From: Gnetum montanum
Lineage: Eukaryota; Streptophyta; Gnetopsida; Gnetales; Gnetaceae
Direction: 5' to 3'
Assembly: GCA_015680685.1 (NCBI GenBank)
Contig: MNCI01003602.1
Span: 2,694-66,693, forward strand
DNA: 64,000 bases
This document shows, piece by piece, positions 22,101-32,096 of the stretch. Made by a program: the position numbers and the translations under genes. The number at the start of each line of letters is the position of its first letter. The first letter of the stretch is position 1. Below the pieces are notes generated by a model that saw only the letters and a program-made list of their open reading frames with translations, did not search any database and had not been told where the DNA came from.

Positions 22101-22774
22101 TGCTCGGCGGTTGAGTCAATTAGTTGATCAATGCTAGGTAAGGGGAAGTCATCTTTTATGGTTGCTATGTTGAGGTCTCGGAAGTCAATGCATAGGTGGA
22201 TACTTTCGTTCTTCTTTGGGACTATAACCATGTTTGACACCCACTCGGCGTAATCGACAGCCCTAATGAAACCAGCTTGGTAGAGCTTGGTGATCTCACT
22301 ACGAACTGCTAATGCTACCTCAGGCTTGACCTTTCGTGCTTTCTGTTTCACTGGCCTTAGCATTGGGTCAAGGATAATGTTGTGCTGGATGATACGAGGA
22401 TCTAGTCTGGGCATGTCTGTATAGGACCAAGAAAACGCTTTCATATTGTCCCTAAGCACGTTTTCGATATTTCTAGCTAGACATGGTTCTAGTAATGCGC
22501 TTAATTTTAGAATTTTAATTTCCCCATTAGGCATGGTGATGGGAGTTTCGGTTAGAGGATCTTCGGTAATATTTTTGGCTTCTATGTCGAGGGATTTTGT
22601 CATACCCTCATAGTCGTTAACCATTTGCTTTGTTGAAGCTATTATTGCGTTGTTTTTTGATGAGCTCGCATGGATGAGATTCATGTCGATATTCCTTTCA
22701 ACCTCGTCGTATGGTCCATCGATAACCAACGGCTTAGTTAAGCTCTTGCAATCCATTAGGCTAGTTCCTGTCAA
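19179..22774 (-). CDS. pol: pol polyprotein of element A: RT, RNase H, archaeal RNase H, integrase
   Basis: Copies element RNA into DNA and integrates it. After the 101-bp duplication at 19954-20154 is discounted, the frame is continuous for about 1,164 codons. Domains in order: RT (about residues 120-330) with CIDFRDLN, FMDGFSGY and, at 21884-21895, Y-V-E-D in place of Y-V-D-D; RNase H1 (about 400-530); archaeal-type RNase H (about 590-715; FDGAS, AEYEGL, GDSQLV); integrase zinc finger (H...GGH...C..C, about 815-860) and core (GLDLIGP, T-E-N-G at 19820-19832 where D-N-G is usual, QSNGQAE); then a C-terminal WEGPY module. The open frame begins just after an in-frame stop; the first ATG is near 22756. 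A good splice acceptor (CTCTCTATTTATTGACAG) ends at 22768, suggesting fusion to gag-protease by splicing. Confidence 0.92.
19954..20154. other. Assembly duplication around a single N
   Basis: Positions 19954-20053 and 20055-20154 are 100-bp copies differing at one base, separated by one N at 20054. This is the signature of two contig ends that overlap but were not merged. Removing 101 bp brings the two halves of pol (22774 downward, and 20138 downward) into the same frame: 2636 minus 101 is divisible by 3. Confidence 0.9.
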
Positions 22775-23099
22775 TAAATAGAGAGCCTAGTAAGATAGCG
22801 ACGGTCGTTTTATGTATTTTGGCCATTTTTAGTGTATATGTATGACATTGTATTAACGTGACAGTGAAATGACAGTTTAATGCCTTACCGGGCAACGAAT
22901 GACAATTTAATCCCTTACCGGGCAACGAACGACAGTTTAATGCCGAAATTTTGCGTTTCATTTAGTTTATGCATGTAACTTTTATATATTTTTGAAAAAT
23001 TCGAGGCAGATTTGAAAAAGCATGAAAAACGAGGCAAAAAGCAAGCAAAACGGAGGGCGTCGACGGTGTCAGCGTCAGCGTCGGCGTCGGCGTCGGCGT
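22775..23099. repeat. Interval between RT and antisense gene promoter, element A
   Basis: Positions 22866-22945 hold three copies of a ~33-bp repeat with the core 'agtttaatgccttaccggg', a variant of the minisatellite seen elsewhere in the element. Past that the sequence becomes GTCGGCGTCGGCGT-rich. No gene is seen. Confidence 0.65.
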
Positions 23100-23112
23100 G
23101 CTATAAAAAAAG
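23100..23112 (+). promoter_or_regulatory. Candidate TATA box of the antisense gene in element A
   Basis: GCTATAAAAAAAGG lies on the plus strand, about 950 bp upstream of the first resolved exon. Element D has CATAAATAGGGG (about 52638-52650) at the equivalent place, 150 bp before its exon 1. Both face away from the RT and toward the antisense exons. The transcription start is not proven. Confidence 0.5.
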
Positions 23113-23149
23113 GAAAAGGGGCTTCATTTGTCATTTGCATTTCCGAGCG

Positions 23150-23990
23150 TGAGCGTAAACTGCGAGTGAGACCCCAGCGTAGACGCCGAGCCAAACCCCA
23201 GCGTAGACACCAAGCCAAACCCCAGCGTAGACGCCAAGAGAGAACACAGCGTAGACACCGAAAAAAGGAACCACAGCATATACGCCGAGATGGGCAGAGG
23301 CAAAGAAATAGACGATCGAGGAAGAAAAGGGCCAGAGCTGACGTTTGTGGAGGAGAGCGAGGCGATGCTGTAGTGCCTACCCTGCCCGAGTCTCCCTGCA
23401 TGGCCTGGATCGTCTAGCAAGTAGGCTCTTGACCCTGTTTTCGTTTATTTTTTCGCGTCTATTTTTGTAGCGTAGACTGTCTCTACACCCAGCGTATACG
23501 CTTAGCGTAACTGTTTCTCTACGCCCAACGTATACGCCGAGCGTAACTGTTGTCTCTACGCCCAGCGTAACAGTTTGTCTCTACGCCCAGCGTATACACC
23601 GAGCGTAACTGTTGTCTCTACGCCCAGCGTATACGCCGAGCGTAACTTTTGTCTCTTCACCCAGTGTATACGCCGAGCGTAACTGTTTTGTCTCTACGCC
23701 CAGCGTATACGCCCAGCGTAACTGTTTTGTCTCTACGCCCAGCGTATATGCCGAGCGTAACTGTTTTGTCTCTACGCCCAGCGTATACGCCGAGCGTAAC
23801 TGTTTTGTCTTTAGGCCCAGCGTAACTATTTTGTCTCTACGCCCAACGGATACGCCGAGTGTAACTGTTTTCTCTTTACGCCCAGCGTATATGCCGAGCG
23901 TAACTGTTTTGTCTCTACGCCCAGCGTATACGCCGAGCGTAGCTGTTTTGTCTTTACGCCCAGCGTATACGCCGAGCGTAACAGTTAGAA
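23150..23990 (+). repeat. GCGTATACGC minisatellite upstream of antisense exons
   Basis: Positions 23165-23290 hold 'cagcgtagacgcc' units. Positions 23477-23985 hold about 13 copies of a 39-bp repeat, 'tctctacgcccagcgtatac' plus 'gccgagcgtaactgttttg'. Because 39 is 13 codons, long open frames cross it on both strands. The plus frame runs without a stop into exon 2 at 24070. I read the array as 5' untranslated or intron sequence, but a repeat-encoded N-terminus cannot be excluded. Confidence 0.8.
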
Positions 23991-24069
23991 ACAATTTCTG
24001 CAAATGTCTATTTTTCAAAATGAAATTTTCGGTACGATTAATCTTTGGGGTTGTTTTAATGGCTTGCAG

Positions 24070-24819
24070 GGATGTTGAACCTCCCCTTCTAATGACTGAG
24101 CTAGTTGGGGTCTTGACATGGTTTGTTCCCCTTGAGGGTGGTGAACCGACCCCAGACTTAACCGTTGAGAACAATGGGGTTGTGATTTGGTCCCACCTAG
24201 GCGAGGATGTGGCACGGAGCATCATCGAGGCCATGTTACCTGGTGCAACAGAGGGTATTATAATGTTTATGGACGATATTGATGAAGGGCCACTTGTCGC
24301 CGAGGGTGTTCCCCCCGGTGGTCCAAGATCTGCCCGTCCGTTGACGCGTGTGTGGGACCGGCTGCCGCAGGGGCCTAACTATACCAATGATACGTTATTC
24401 CTAGCTGGCCGCGCACATACCTTGTTTCAGAATCCCCCCGGCACAGTATACCGGGTGGAAAGGTAATTTCGTTTTAGCTTTGGTTGTTCCTTTCTTTTTT
24501 ATATTCAAATATTTGCTCTTGTTTTAACACATGTTTTCGCCTTTCCGTAGGCTGAAAGTTACGAAAGAAGGGGCCTGCGCAGGCGATGATGGGATTGCAT
24601 TGGCGTGCACAGCTTTGGAGGTGTTCATGGTGGGCCCCACCCTTCGCGGGGCCGTTTTGGCCCATACTAGCGACGCCATGAAGCACTTCCACAAGAAGTT
24701 TTCTAAGGCGTTTGCACAATGTACCACGCGTGGATGGTTGCACGCCGACTGGTCCCCTAATGGACCAATATTTCCATATGCTTCTGATCTGGGCGAGACC
24801 TCCAAATCTAACACGGAGA
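24070..24819 (+). other. Antisense gene A, exons 2-3: FCP1/NLI-interacting-factor-like HAD domain
   Basis: HAD-family FCP1/NIF domains carry a DxDx(T/V) nucleophile motif, a WSS/WTS motif and a late acidic pair before an N-P-P motif. Exon 2 shows T-E-L-V-G-V-L (motif I altered), V-I-W-S-H (motif II), and NDTLFLAGRAHTLFQNPP near its end, aligning with the family's NTLL.DDSP...L.NPP, with D-D replaced by A-G. Compared with D's exon 2 it is 57 bp (19 codons) shorter, missing the segment between motifs I and II. Exon 3 carries a GDDG segment and a helix-like stretch. The protein should be catalytically dead; a binding role is only a guess. Confidence 0.7.
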
Positions 24820-24909
24820 GTAAGTGGCAATGTTTTCTAGATGTCGTGATGCGTTTGTTCAATTTCCAAGTGTTAAACTAATGCGAGGGTTTTGGATTTG
24901 TTTCTTCAG

Positions 24910-25922
24910 CTGGCACTACCTCTGGCGGGGATTCTGTTGTGACTGGGCGGAACGAAGCGACCCTCTCTATGAAATTCGGTGAAACTGTTGCCACCCAGAA
25001 GTGGTTACGGGTAAAAGCCCTGCCATCCATCATTGCCTGTTTAGAACATGCCGGCCTCATGGTGCTCTTCACGGCCCCTAGCCCGAACGTGTCTATAGCG
25101 GAGATGATCGGGATCGTGGATTCATTTGACAGATCTGTGTCTCGCTATAGCACTCGTATTAAGGGCGTTAAAGTAATTTTTGAATTATCGCCCCAATTTT
25201 TTGTGGATTTTTTTGGCGTGCCTACAAGTGGCGTGAAGATTGTTTTAGATAGGACGCACAAAGAAATTTAGATGATCCACGCTTTAGAGGATTGGTTAGG
25301 GGTGACGAAGGGTGCCAAAGGATTTCCAATGCAGGGGAGGACGAAAGTTGACGAAGTCAACGAGCTTTACCCCTTATTTCGGGCGAGTCTGTTTCCGAAG
25401 ACTCTATCGCAAGTTAAGAGTCTCAGGGTTGAAGCAGTGCGAGTTGTGTGTACTGTTCTAGAGGCTGCCGTGCGCTACAATTGGGCTGAATTCTTAGTAT
25501 TGGGCATGACTAAAGAGATAGTGCGGCTACGTTCAAACATAGACGCTCAGTTGCATTTCACTTTTGCCTTTTTTGCCGGTTATGTTCGTCGTTTGGCCGA
25601 ATTTTTAGTGGTTCGTGGGGAGGACAAATATGTTTTGCGCGATAGGAATCAGCTATCTCGCCCCTGGGTGAACCACCTATTTGACACGGCTAAGTCCCAA
25701 GATTCCCTCGAGGGGATTGATGAATCCCTCACGATCACTACGGGTGGATCGTCTGGCGCCTCACTCCATATGCGCGATAGTGTAGGGTCGGGACCAGACG
25801 AAATGTCCTACGCTGCCAAAAAGGCAGAGCGGGTGGTCAAGGACACAATAGGCAAAGCCAAATCGAAGTTGGCGAAGCATGACCGCCCAGTTGAGGAGAC
25901 CAGTGAAATTGAACCGCCTAGA
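24910..25922 (+). other. Antisense gene A, exon 4: middle domain of uncertain identity
   Basis: 337 codons with one TAG at 25269. Notable features are 'FELSPQFFVDFFGVP' (near 25180-25230), then a W-containing and a Pro/Leu-rich helical region, and a Ser/Gly- then Lys-rich tail ('KKAERVVKDTIGKAKSK'). The order is loosely reminiscent of a plant transposon-associated domain that also has an 'FS...I..FFG.P' motif, but this is from memory and weak. D's exon at 54334 onward aligns throughout. Confidence 0.6.
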
Positions 25923-26066
25923 GTAAAGCAGATTCGGTTTAAAATACCTGGTAAACCTCTCGTCTTCTTTACTTCACTTATCTTGCTGATAGTTTTAATG
26001 ATTAATGGTTGTATGCGACTAATTTCATCTGTTTTGTGTTGAGAAGTCAAAAGACATGATTTGCAG

Positions 26067-27569
26067 ACTATACCTGAGGATGAGGAGTTAACTGACCCCG
26101 CGGGAGGGACTGAGTTGCTAGAGGAAATAACTGGAAACACTGAACCACTAGATGATCAAGCGGAGACTGACAATATGTTAAGTAATTTCCTCACAGGCAA
26201 CTTGGACCTTGGAGCCCCTCCCATAGCGAAGGAGACCGGAGGAAATGGTATGTCTCGTTACTTAGCTGTGTAGCTTAATATGTTTTCATCTCATTGTGGA
26301 TTTTTCGTTTAATTCAGCGGAGAGCGAGACTCTCCCTGAGAAGGAGCCAGAGATTCTCCCTGAAGTGCCGCCAAAGGTCAGCACGTCGTGCCCTGATGGA
26401 CCTTTTACTTGGATGGAAATGCCAAGTAAAAGGGATTTCGTAGCTGGTGTGGCCGAGGAGGTCGTTGAGCAGATCGAAGGGATCCATCCTGCAATAGGTA
26501 TGGGAACATTCAAAGATCCTTACTATGTTAGAGTTTTATTCCCTATTTTTTCTATTCTAACATTTATCTTTTCCCTATGGATAGGTGCCCAACTAAGGTG
26601 GGACCCGTCCGAGACTGTCAACATGGAGAGTTTGCCCCCACTTTCCCCAGAGATTGAACAAGTGCCCAGACCCGTTTACGAAGAGGTAGCAGAGGGCTTT
26701 GTTCACAATGCTAAAGCAGTATGGACGTGTAGGCGATCCATTGAGCAATTATGGCTCCAGATTCAGGTGAAAGAGAAAGAGGTTTTTGAACTGTCGGTGG
26801 AACAGGATGATCTGAAGGCCCAATATGAATTTGCGGCAGCCAGATTAAGCAATGATCGCTCTTGGCGGACCTCCGAGGTCACGTATACGAGGTATTGGAA
26901 CCTACTCAATCCTCATGCAGGATTGATACGGAGACTAGGGGAGCGCAGGGCCCAAATTGATTTGTTGAACACCAAATGCCAAGATTGGAAGGCTTTCGCC
27001 TCCAAAGTACGCAAATGGGGGCAAGATGAGAAGAACCACAAGCACCAATATAAAAAGTCGCTAAAGGAGGTGCCTATCAAGAAGCGATAGTAGGAAATGT
27101 TTGTGGAAGGACTTGGTCTGCGTCCCGCCTTCGACACATTTGCCCAGAACACAATTGTAGAGATGGAGTCCCCTAAACGGCAGATAACAATCACTTCTGA
27201 GGAAGTGTCAGTGGGGGAGTTCCCTTTGAAACGTCCTACCTGGTCGAATGTTGACAAGGGGAAGGCTTTGGCGGATGTTGACTTGGGTCTCGACGGGACA
27301 GATTGAGCAAGTGTTCCCGAAGAGGAAATCCTGCGACGACTGGAATTCGGCTTGGGGGGATCCCCTATGGTAAGCGTTTCGTGTTCATGAAGTTAATTGA
27401 TAATGTTTGAAATTTTGACATTCGCTTATTCTTGTGTTGGTTATTTCCCTTTTTTGGTCTTTTTTAGGATGAAGGTGGTGGTGAAACTGAAGGAGCTGGC
27501 CCCAGTGGGGCCGAGGCCTCTGATGTGTGCGGGTCCAAGGGAGACGATCGTCATGTCCCAGATGTTTAG
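26067..27569 (+). other. Antisense gene A, exons 5-8: acidic linker and coiled-coil region
   Basis: Exons 5 and 6 are acidic and Pro/Glu-rich. Exon 7 (26585-27369) begins GAQLRWDP, then has a long charged helical stretch (about 26690-27085) with heptad-like spacing, typical of a coiled coil. TAG TAG at 27088 and TGA at 27304 break it. Exon 8 is a 33-residue Gly/Glu/Asp-rich end. D has the same pieces in the same order with the same intron phases (57520-58796). Confidence 0.68.
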
Positions 27570-28157
27570 TTCTTAAGTTGTTTCTTTGTTTCGTTGTTTT
27601 TTGACTCAGATTTATACTGGAATTGTAACTTGAAGATTGTGGAATGGACACAAACAGTTGATTGTATGTAATAACTATATAAATATTTTTTGGTTAATTT
27701 TGAGTTTATCATGAGACAGAAATGTAAAGACACTTCGGTTTGTCTCCCGTTTTAAGTGTATTACAGAAATGTGATTATAAAAGTAAAGCGAAAAGCATGT
27801 ACTAGTTTAAGGCCATTTCAGGCCCCGTGCGTAGTTTATGGCCATTTCGGGTCCCGTGCATAGTTTATGGCCATTTCGGGCCCCATGTGTAGTTTATGGC
27901 CATTTCGGGCCCCATGTACTAGTTTATGAAATGTTTCGGAGGACGTGGATGGATTTCTCGGTCAACCGATCGTTGCTGATCGTGGCTAGTTTTATGTCAT
28001 TGTGGACATGATAGTTTAATGTCATTTCGGACTGGGAGTGGCATTTAATTGTTTCCCTGTCTTATTGTAGTTTAGTGTTATTTTGGACTTGTTATAGTTT
28101 AACGTCATTTCGGACCTGTTTGTAGTTTAACGTCATTTCGGACTAAGAGTGGTAGTA
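27570..28157. repeat. Intergenic interval with 29-bp repeats, element A
   Basis: Lies 3' of the antisense gene, between it and the protease. Positions 27795-27920 hold four copies of a 29-bp unit with core 'tagtttatggccatttcggg'. Positions 28000-28150 hold further GTTTAACGTCATTTCGGAC copies. An AATAA-rich stretch near 27665-27690 could serve as polyadenylation signal for the antisense gene. Confidence 0.7.
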
Positions 28158-29213
28158 TCATTTCAGTAATTTTTTGATCTTTTTCATTTTAATGTTAGAC
28201 GATGTTTCAATAGGTATGATCCGGTATTCAGCGTCCCCTTCGTTGATTACATTAAACGGTAATTCGGCCCAAGGGACCTCTGATGGAATGTCTTTTGTGT
28301 TAGCGTTTTCAAATATCTCAGTGTCTCTAGGGAGCTCTATATTAGCTTCTACTTGAGGAAGTACAGGCGTTTCTGTTTGAGGAGGCTCTTGTTCCATGTC
28401 GGAAGTTTTACTGCTTATCGATGGTTACGGATTCTCGTTATTTTTGCTAGGTTTTTCAAGTTCGACTTCCGAGCCTTGGTACATGTCCATATGTGACGAG
28501 ATAATAGGAGTAGCTGCTTCACCGTGTATGACGATTTCCCCGCCTTCATAAGGCAGGTGAATTTCTTGATGTATAGGCGAGGAGACAGCTCTCAGTTGGG
28601 CTAACCAGGGTCTTTCCAGTATTAGGTTGAACCTCGGCATCTCATCCACTACTAGGAAATCGGAAGATGTTGGGAATTGATCTCCTGCTATGAAGTTTAA
28701 GGTTGTTGTACCTTTCACCATTACGCGTGACCCACTGAATGACCTTAAACATGTAGTCGTGGTTGGTTTAAGTAGTTCAGTAAGTCCTAGTTGTTCAATG
28801 ATGTGGTACGGCACAACGTTTGTCGCAGCTCCATCGTCTACATGGACCCTATGTATTTTAAACCGGTTTATACATATTGTTATAAACATGGGGACCATTG
28901 TTACCTCCTTCATTTCCTTATCCACCTTGATGTTGTCATCATGAAAACTTAGAGGCTTAGGAGTAGTCCCATGAGGTGAGAACATCACCGCATGGATGGA
29001 GGGTTCGTTTGGGGGTAAGTCCTTGCTTACTGGGATTGACGTTAACATGCGTACTAGAGCTTCCCGATGTGTTTGAGATGTTAGGACTAAGTCATACAAG
29101 CTCAGTGAAGTGTTCTTTTGTTTTAGTGCTTGTGTGACTTGTGTCAAGGTGGCTGCAAAGTTTTCACCGTTGGGGATGTTTCCATCGGTGCTGACGGGAT
29201 CCATCAGACCCAA
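28158..29213 (-). CDS. Aspartic protease region of element A
   Basis: Would cleave the gag-pol polyprotein. The main open stretch is 28425-29213 (262 codons): an N-terminal 'LYDLVLTSQTHREALVRML' linker, the catalytic segment VHVDDGAATNVVPYHI (D-D-G-A in place of the usual D-[TS]-G-A), then 'PRFNLILERPWLAQLRAV', the family's I-L-G-R-P segment with E for G. After a TAA at 28425 the same frame continues to 28158 ('ELPRDTEIFENANTKDIPSE'). It is separated from the RT by the antisense-gene interval, so making gag-pol would require splicing or another bypass. Confidence 0.78.
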
Positions 29214-31697
29214 TAGTTTTATCTCTCATTTTGTTGGCTTTTCAGTTTTTGGAGCTTCCATTTTAGGTGATTTGTATCTTTCAGACGACTCACCTTCATT
29301 GCCTGCGCTTGGTTGATCGTTAGATGATGACATGGGTACAGAGTTTAGGGGAGTGGGCTTAGGTGCCCCTCGAGCTAGCCATTGGCGCTCTTTCTCCAAG
29401 CGTTCTCACGTAAGCCTATCTGCCAGGCGTTCTCGTGTATCACATGGAGGTGGAGTTGACCTCGGAGTCTAGGATTGCCCAGGAACCTTTACGACGTAGG
29501 GAGCGGGGGCGGGGCTGTGTGTGCGATTGGGCAGGAGTTTGTACCGGTAGCCTGACGACGTAGGGGGTTGGTCTTGGCGGAGGCCGGGCCTCTGTCGTTG
29601 CAACGGCAGGTGGTACTCGAACTAAAAATGGGGTAGGCCGAGCTTGAGGGGTTTGTGTACCTACGGGGTTAGCCAGAGGGATGCGCACTACGTATGGTTG
29701 TTGGTGTGTCATGACGTTAGAGGTGGGTGTGGTGGAGGGCACTCGGATTACGAATGGCCGCTGCGGGGCGTGAGGTGATGGAGGTGCAGAGTTAGCAGGA
29801 GGGATCTGAACCATGAATGGTTTGCTAGACGTTTCTTGTTTTTTTTCGGGATGGATGGTGTTGATGCGGGGTGTGTGGGAGTCATCATCACAATAGATTG
29901 AGGTGATTACGTATGAGGCCTCTTTAGCGTTCAGGGGGTCTTTATACATCCCATTGGTCTGGTTCTGCGGTTAGATAGGGTTAGCCCCGTCAAAGGTGAT
30001 CTTGCCATCATCAATCATCCTCTGGATGTCCTGCTTTAACGTGAAGCAGTAATCTTGAATCCTTTGGGCACGGGTGGCTCATCCGGCGTTGCCAGGCTTG
30101 GGTTCTGTATGAGTTGGCAAAACCGGTCATGTCTTTGAATAGCTGCTGGGGAAAATTTCTTATGTTGCATCAATCCAGCCTTTAAGAGTTGATCAAAGAG
30201 CTGGGATGGCTTCATTGGTAAAGGTGTGTACTGAGAGGGTTCCTTCCTCTTGAAGTTACGCGTACGGTTTGTCGGGTTTTGTGATGACGACTCTGGGGCT
30301 GTTGCGGGAGCGGGCTGATAGTAGTTAGTGGGGGGAATGGGTGGTTTGTATTGATGTGCGGCGTTTGCTAGTTGTGCCCCCGCTATTGCTGCTATAGTTT
30401 CCTTGGCCTTCTCTTTGTCTTTCTTAGTGTGTTGGTTTCTGAAGGCCAGGTACGTAGGGTCGTACACTGAACTTCTGCACCGGTTCGAGAGGTGCCTACT
30501 TGATCTGCATGAGGCTGTCCAGTGTTGCATCAGGTTTCAAGTTGTACTTAAACCTAGTCACAAACTGGCGTAGCAGGTCGTCTAGGTATAGGATGAAATT
30601 CCTGGGCAAGGCCTGGTACCAGTCAAGTGCCCTTCCTATGAGGGACATGGGGAAAACTCATAGTATGGAGTGGGGCCATGCCTGAAGGAGTGCGCATTCT
30701 AATCTGAACGTGATGAGGTGGGTGTTGGGGTCTGTCTCCTTGTTATACTTAGTCAGCGTTGGGAGGGGGACAACCTTGGGCAAAGTCAATGGCAGGACAG
30801 AAGAGCTGATTGGGTCATCATTGTAGAAATCTACTACCCTCAACTCCCCATCAGTGATGGTTTTGAGGCACTTTACCTCATCTGTCAGTTCCTACATCAA
30901 TTTTTTAGCTTCCGCCCAATCTTGGACGCTCAGTGAAGCTACAGGCTAGGGGTGCGGGGCTGCATACCAGCTAGATTGCTGGGTCGCAGGTTGAAAAGCC
31001 GAAGGCTGGGTGATCGGCGGTTGTGCTAGTGGGTAGTTAACGGTGGGTGGTGCTAAGGCTGAGATGTTAAGAGGAAAATATTGTGGTTGTTGTTGTTGCT
31101 GTAGCTGAGGCTGTGCTTGAGGATCAGTGATCGGGGGGATCGCGTGGGGCGAGACGTGGTGGTGAGAAATTTGATACGATGACGCCCCCCTTGCTGGCCA
31201 CTGTCCCGCTACGTTGTATGCGGGGACTCCTTGTGGTATGACTCTCCCTACTCAGATTGCGTAGTGAACTCATCTTCTTCCGCTAGCTGAGGCTCTAGCG
31301 CGGGTTGGTCCAATGACTGGCTCCTGTGCAGAAGGAGCTGAGTAAAGAGCTTCGAGAATTGTTCTGGAACGGGGATTACGTCATATGGGGAAGGGATGAA
31401 CTCGTGTCCTCCTCTGTAAAAGAGTTCGAATTGCCTCTTTACTTCGATTTCAGCCCGATCCACCGCCAGGCCGGCTTGTATCTTAATGCAGATGAAATTA
31501 TACTCGTCTTGGGTTATAACGTTAGCGGTTGGATCTCTCCCTTGTAACCTCAAAGACCGACGGGGCCCCGCTGTGGATTGCCCTCCCAAATGTGGTGTGA
31601 TCGACTGCTGGGCAGCCATGGCGTCTGAGGTGTCAATATTCTGGGTAGTGGCAGCAGTGGTGTTTACGGGATTCATGATGATAGATTGTGTATGCAA
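29214..31697 (-). pseudogene. gag of element A (deleted and shifted)
   Basis: Structural protein of the element. The N-terminal domain (31248-31697, 149 codons) carries the YNFICIKIQAGL pattern conserved in B and E. A Gln/Pro-rich linker follows (about 30950-31240). Capsid segments are at 30540-30843 ('IGRALDWYQALP', 'QFVTRFKYNLKP'), with a TGA and a TAG. Then about 90 codons present in E are missing: after 'LEPVQK' (near 30480) the sequence resumes at 'DPTYLAF' in another frame. The P-[FY]-[VIL]-V-[RK]-[VIL]-P repeat linker is at 29490-29830. No zinc knuckle is clear. With capsid C-terminal half lost, this gag should not work. Confidence 0.85.
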
Positions 31698-32096
31698 AAT
31701 GGTTTAAGTGTAAACACTAAGTGTTCAGCGTAAACGCTGGCCAGTGTGCAGCGTAAACGCTAAGTGTTCAGCGTAAATGCTGGTCAGTGTGCAGTGTAAA
31801 TGCTAAGTATGTAGCGTAGACGCTAGTCTTCGGGCAGTGTAGATGCTAAGTATGCAGCGTAGACACTGGTCTGCGGGCAGCGTAGACACTGGCATAAGCG
31901 TATAGCATAGACGCTGGCATAAGCATGCAGCATAGACGCTAGGGTATGTATGCAGCGTAGACGTTGGAAGGTTGACAGCGTAGACGATGGGAGTCGGGGG
32001 TTTGAACAGGGCTGCGACAAATGCTGATGAGCGTAGACGCTGAGGAGCGTACAGTCAAGTTGTTTAAGCGAAGGACCTCCTTCTAGCGCCAATTTC
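31698..32096 (-). promoter_or_regulatory. Leader and primer-binding site of element A
   Basis: Noncoding. Dominated by 'cagcgtaaacgctgg' and 'cagcgtagacgctgg' units, many forming GCGT...ACGC inverted repeats. The primer-binding site is TTGGCGCTAGAAGGAGGTCC on the minus strand (32073-32092), four bases from the LTR. Confidence 0.8.

Larger units (their letters stand above)
24070..27569 (+). pseudogene. Antisense multi-exon gene in element A: FCP1/NIF-like pseudophosphatase with coiled-coil tail
   Basis: Seven exons on the strand opposite to gag-pol: 24070-24462, 24551-24819, 24910-25922, 26067-26247, 26318-26497, 26585-27369, 27468-27569. All six introns (70-144 bp) are GT-AG and all phases agree, giving 973 codons before the final TAG at 27567-27569. 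Exon 1 is unresolved; an in-frame ATG at 24020 is an alternative start. Four in-frame stops remain: TAG 25269, TAG TAG 27088-27093, TGA 27304. The stops are consistent with CAG-to-TAG type decay, so this copy is probably not translated in full. The homologue in element D shares introns and sequence, which supports a real captured gene. Being antisense, its introns are not removed from the element's genomic RNA. Function is unknown. Confidence 0.82.

Noticed and set aside
23022-23417. Arg-rich, protamine-like open frame
   Set aside because: It is built from GTCGGCGTC and AGCGTAGACGCC repeats, contains the TATA-like box, and has no counterpart in element D.
25951-26066. Donor GTAAAC at 25951 for intron 4 of the antisense gene in A
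   Set aside because: Using it breaks the reading frame of the next exon; the donor GTAAAG at 25923 restores phase 0 and is preferred.
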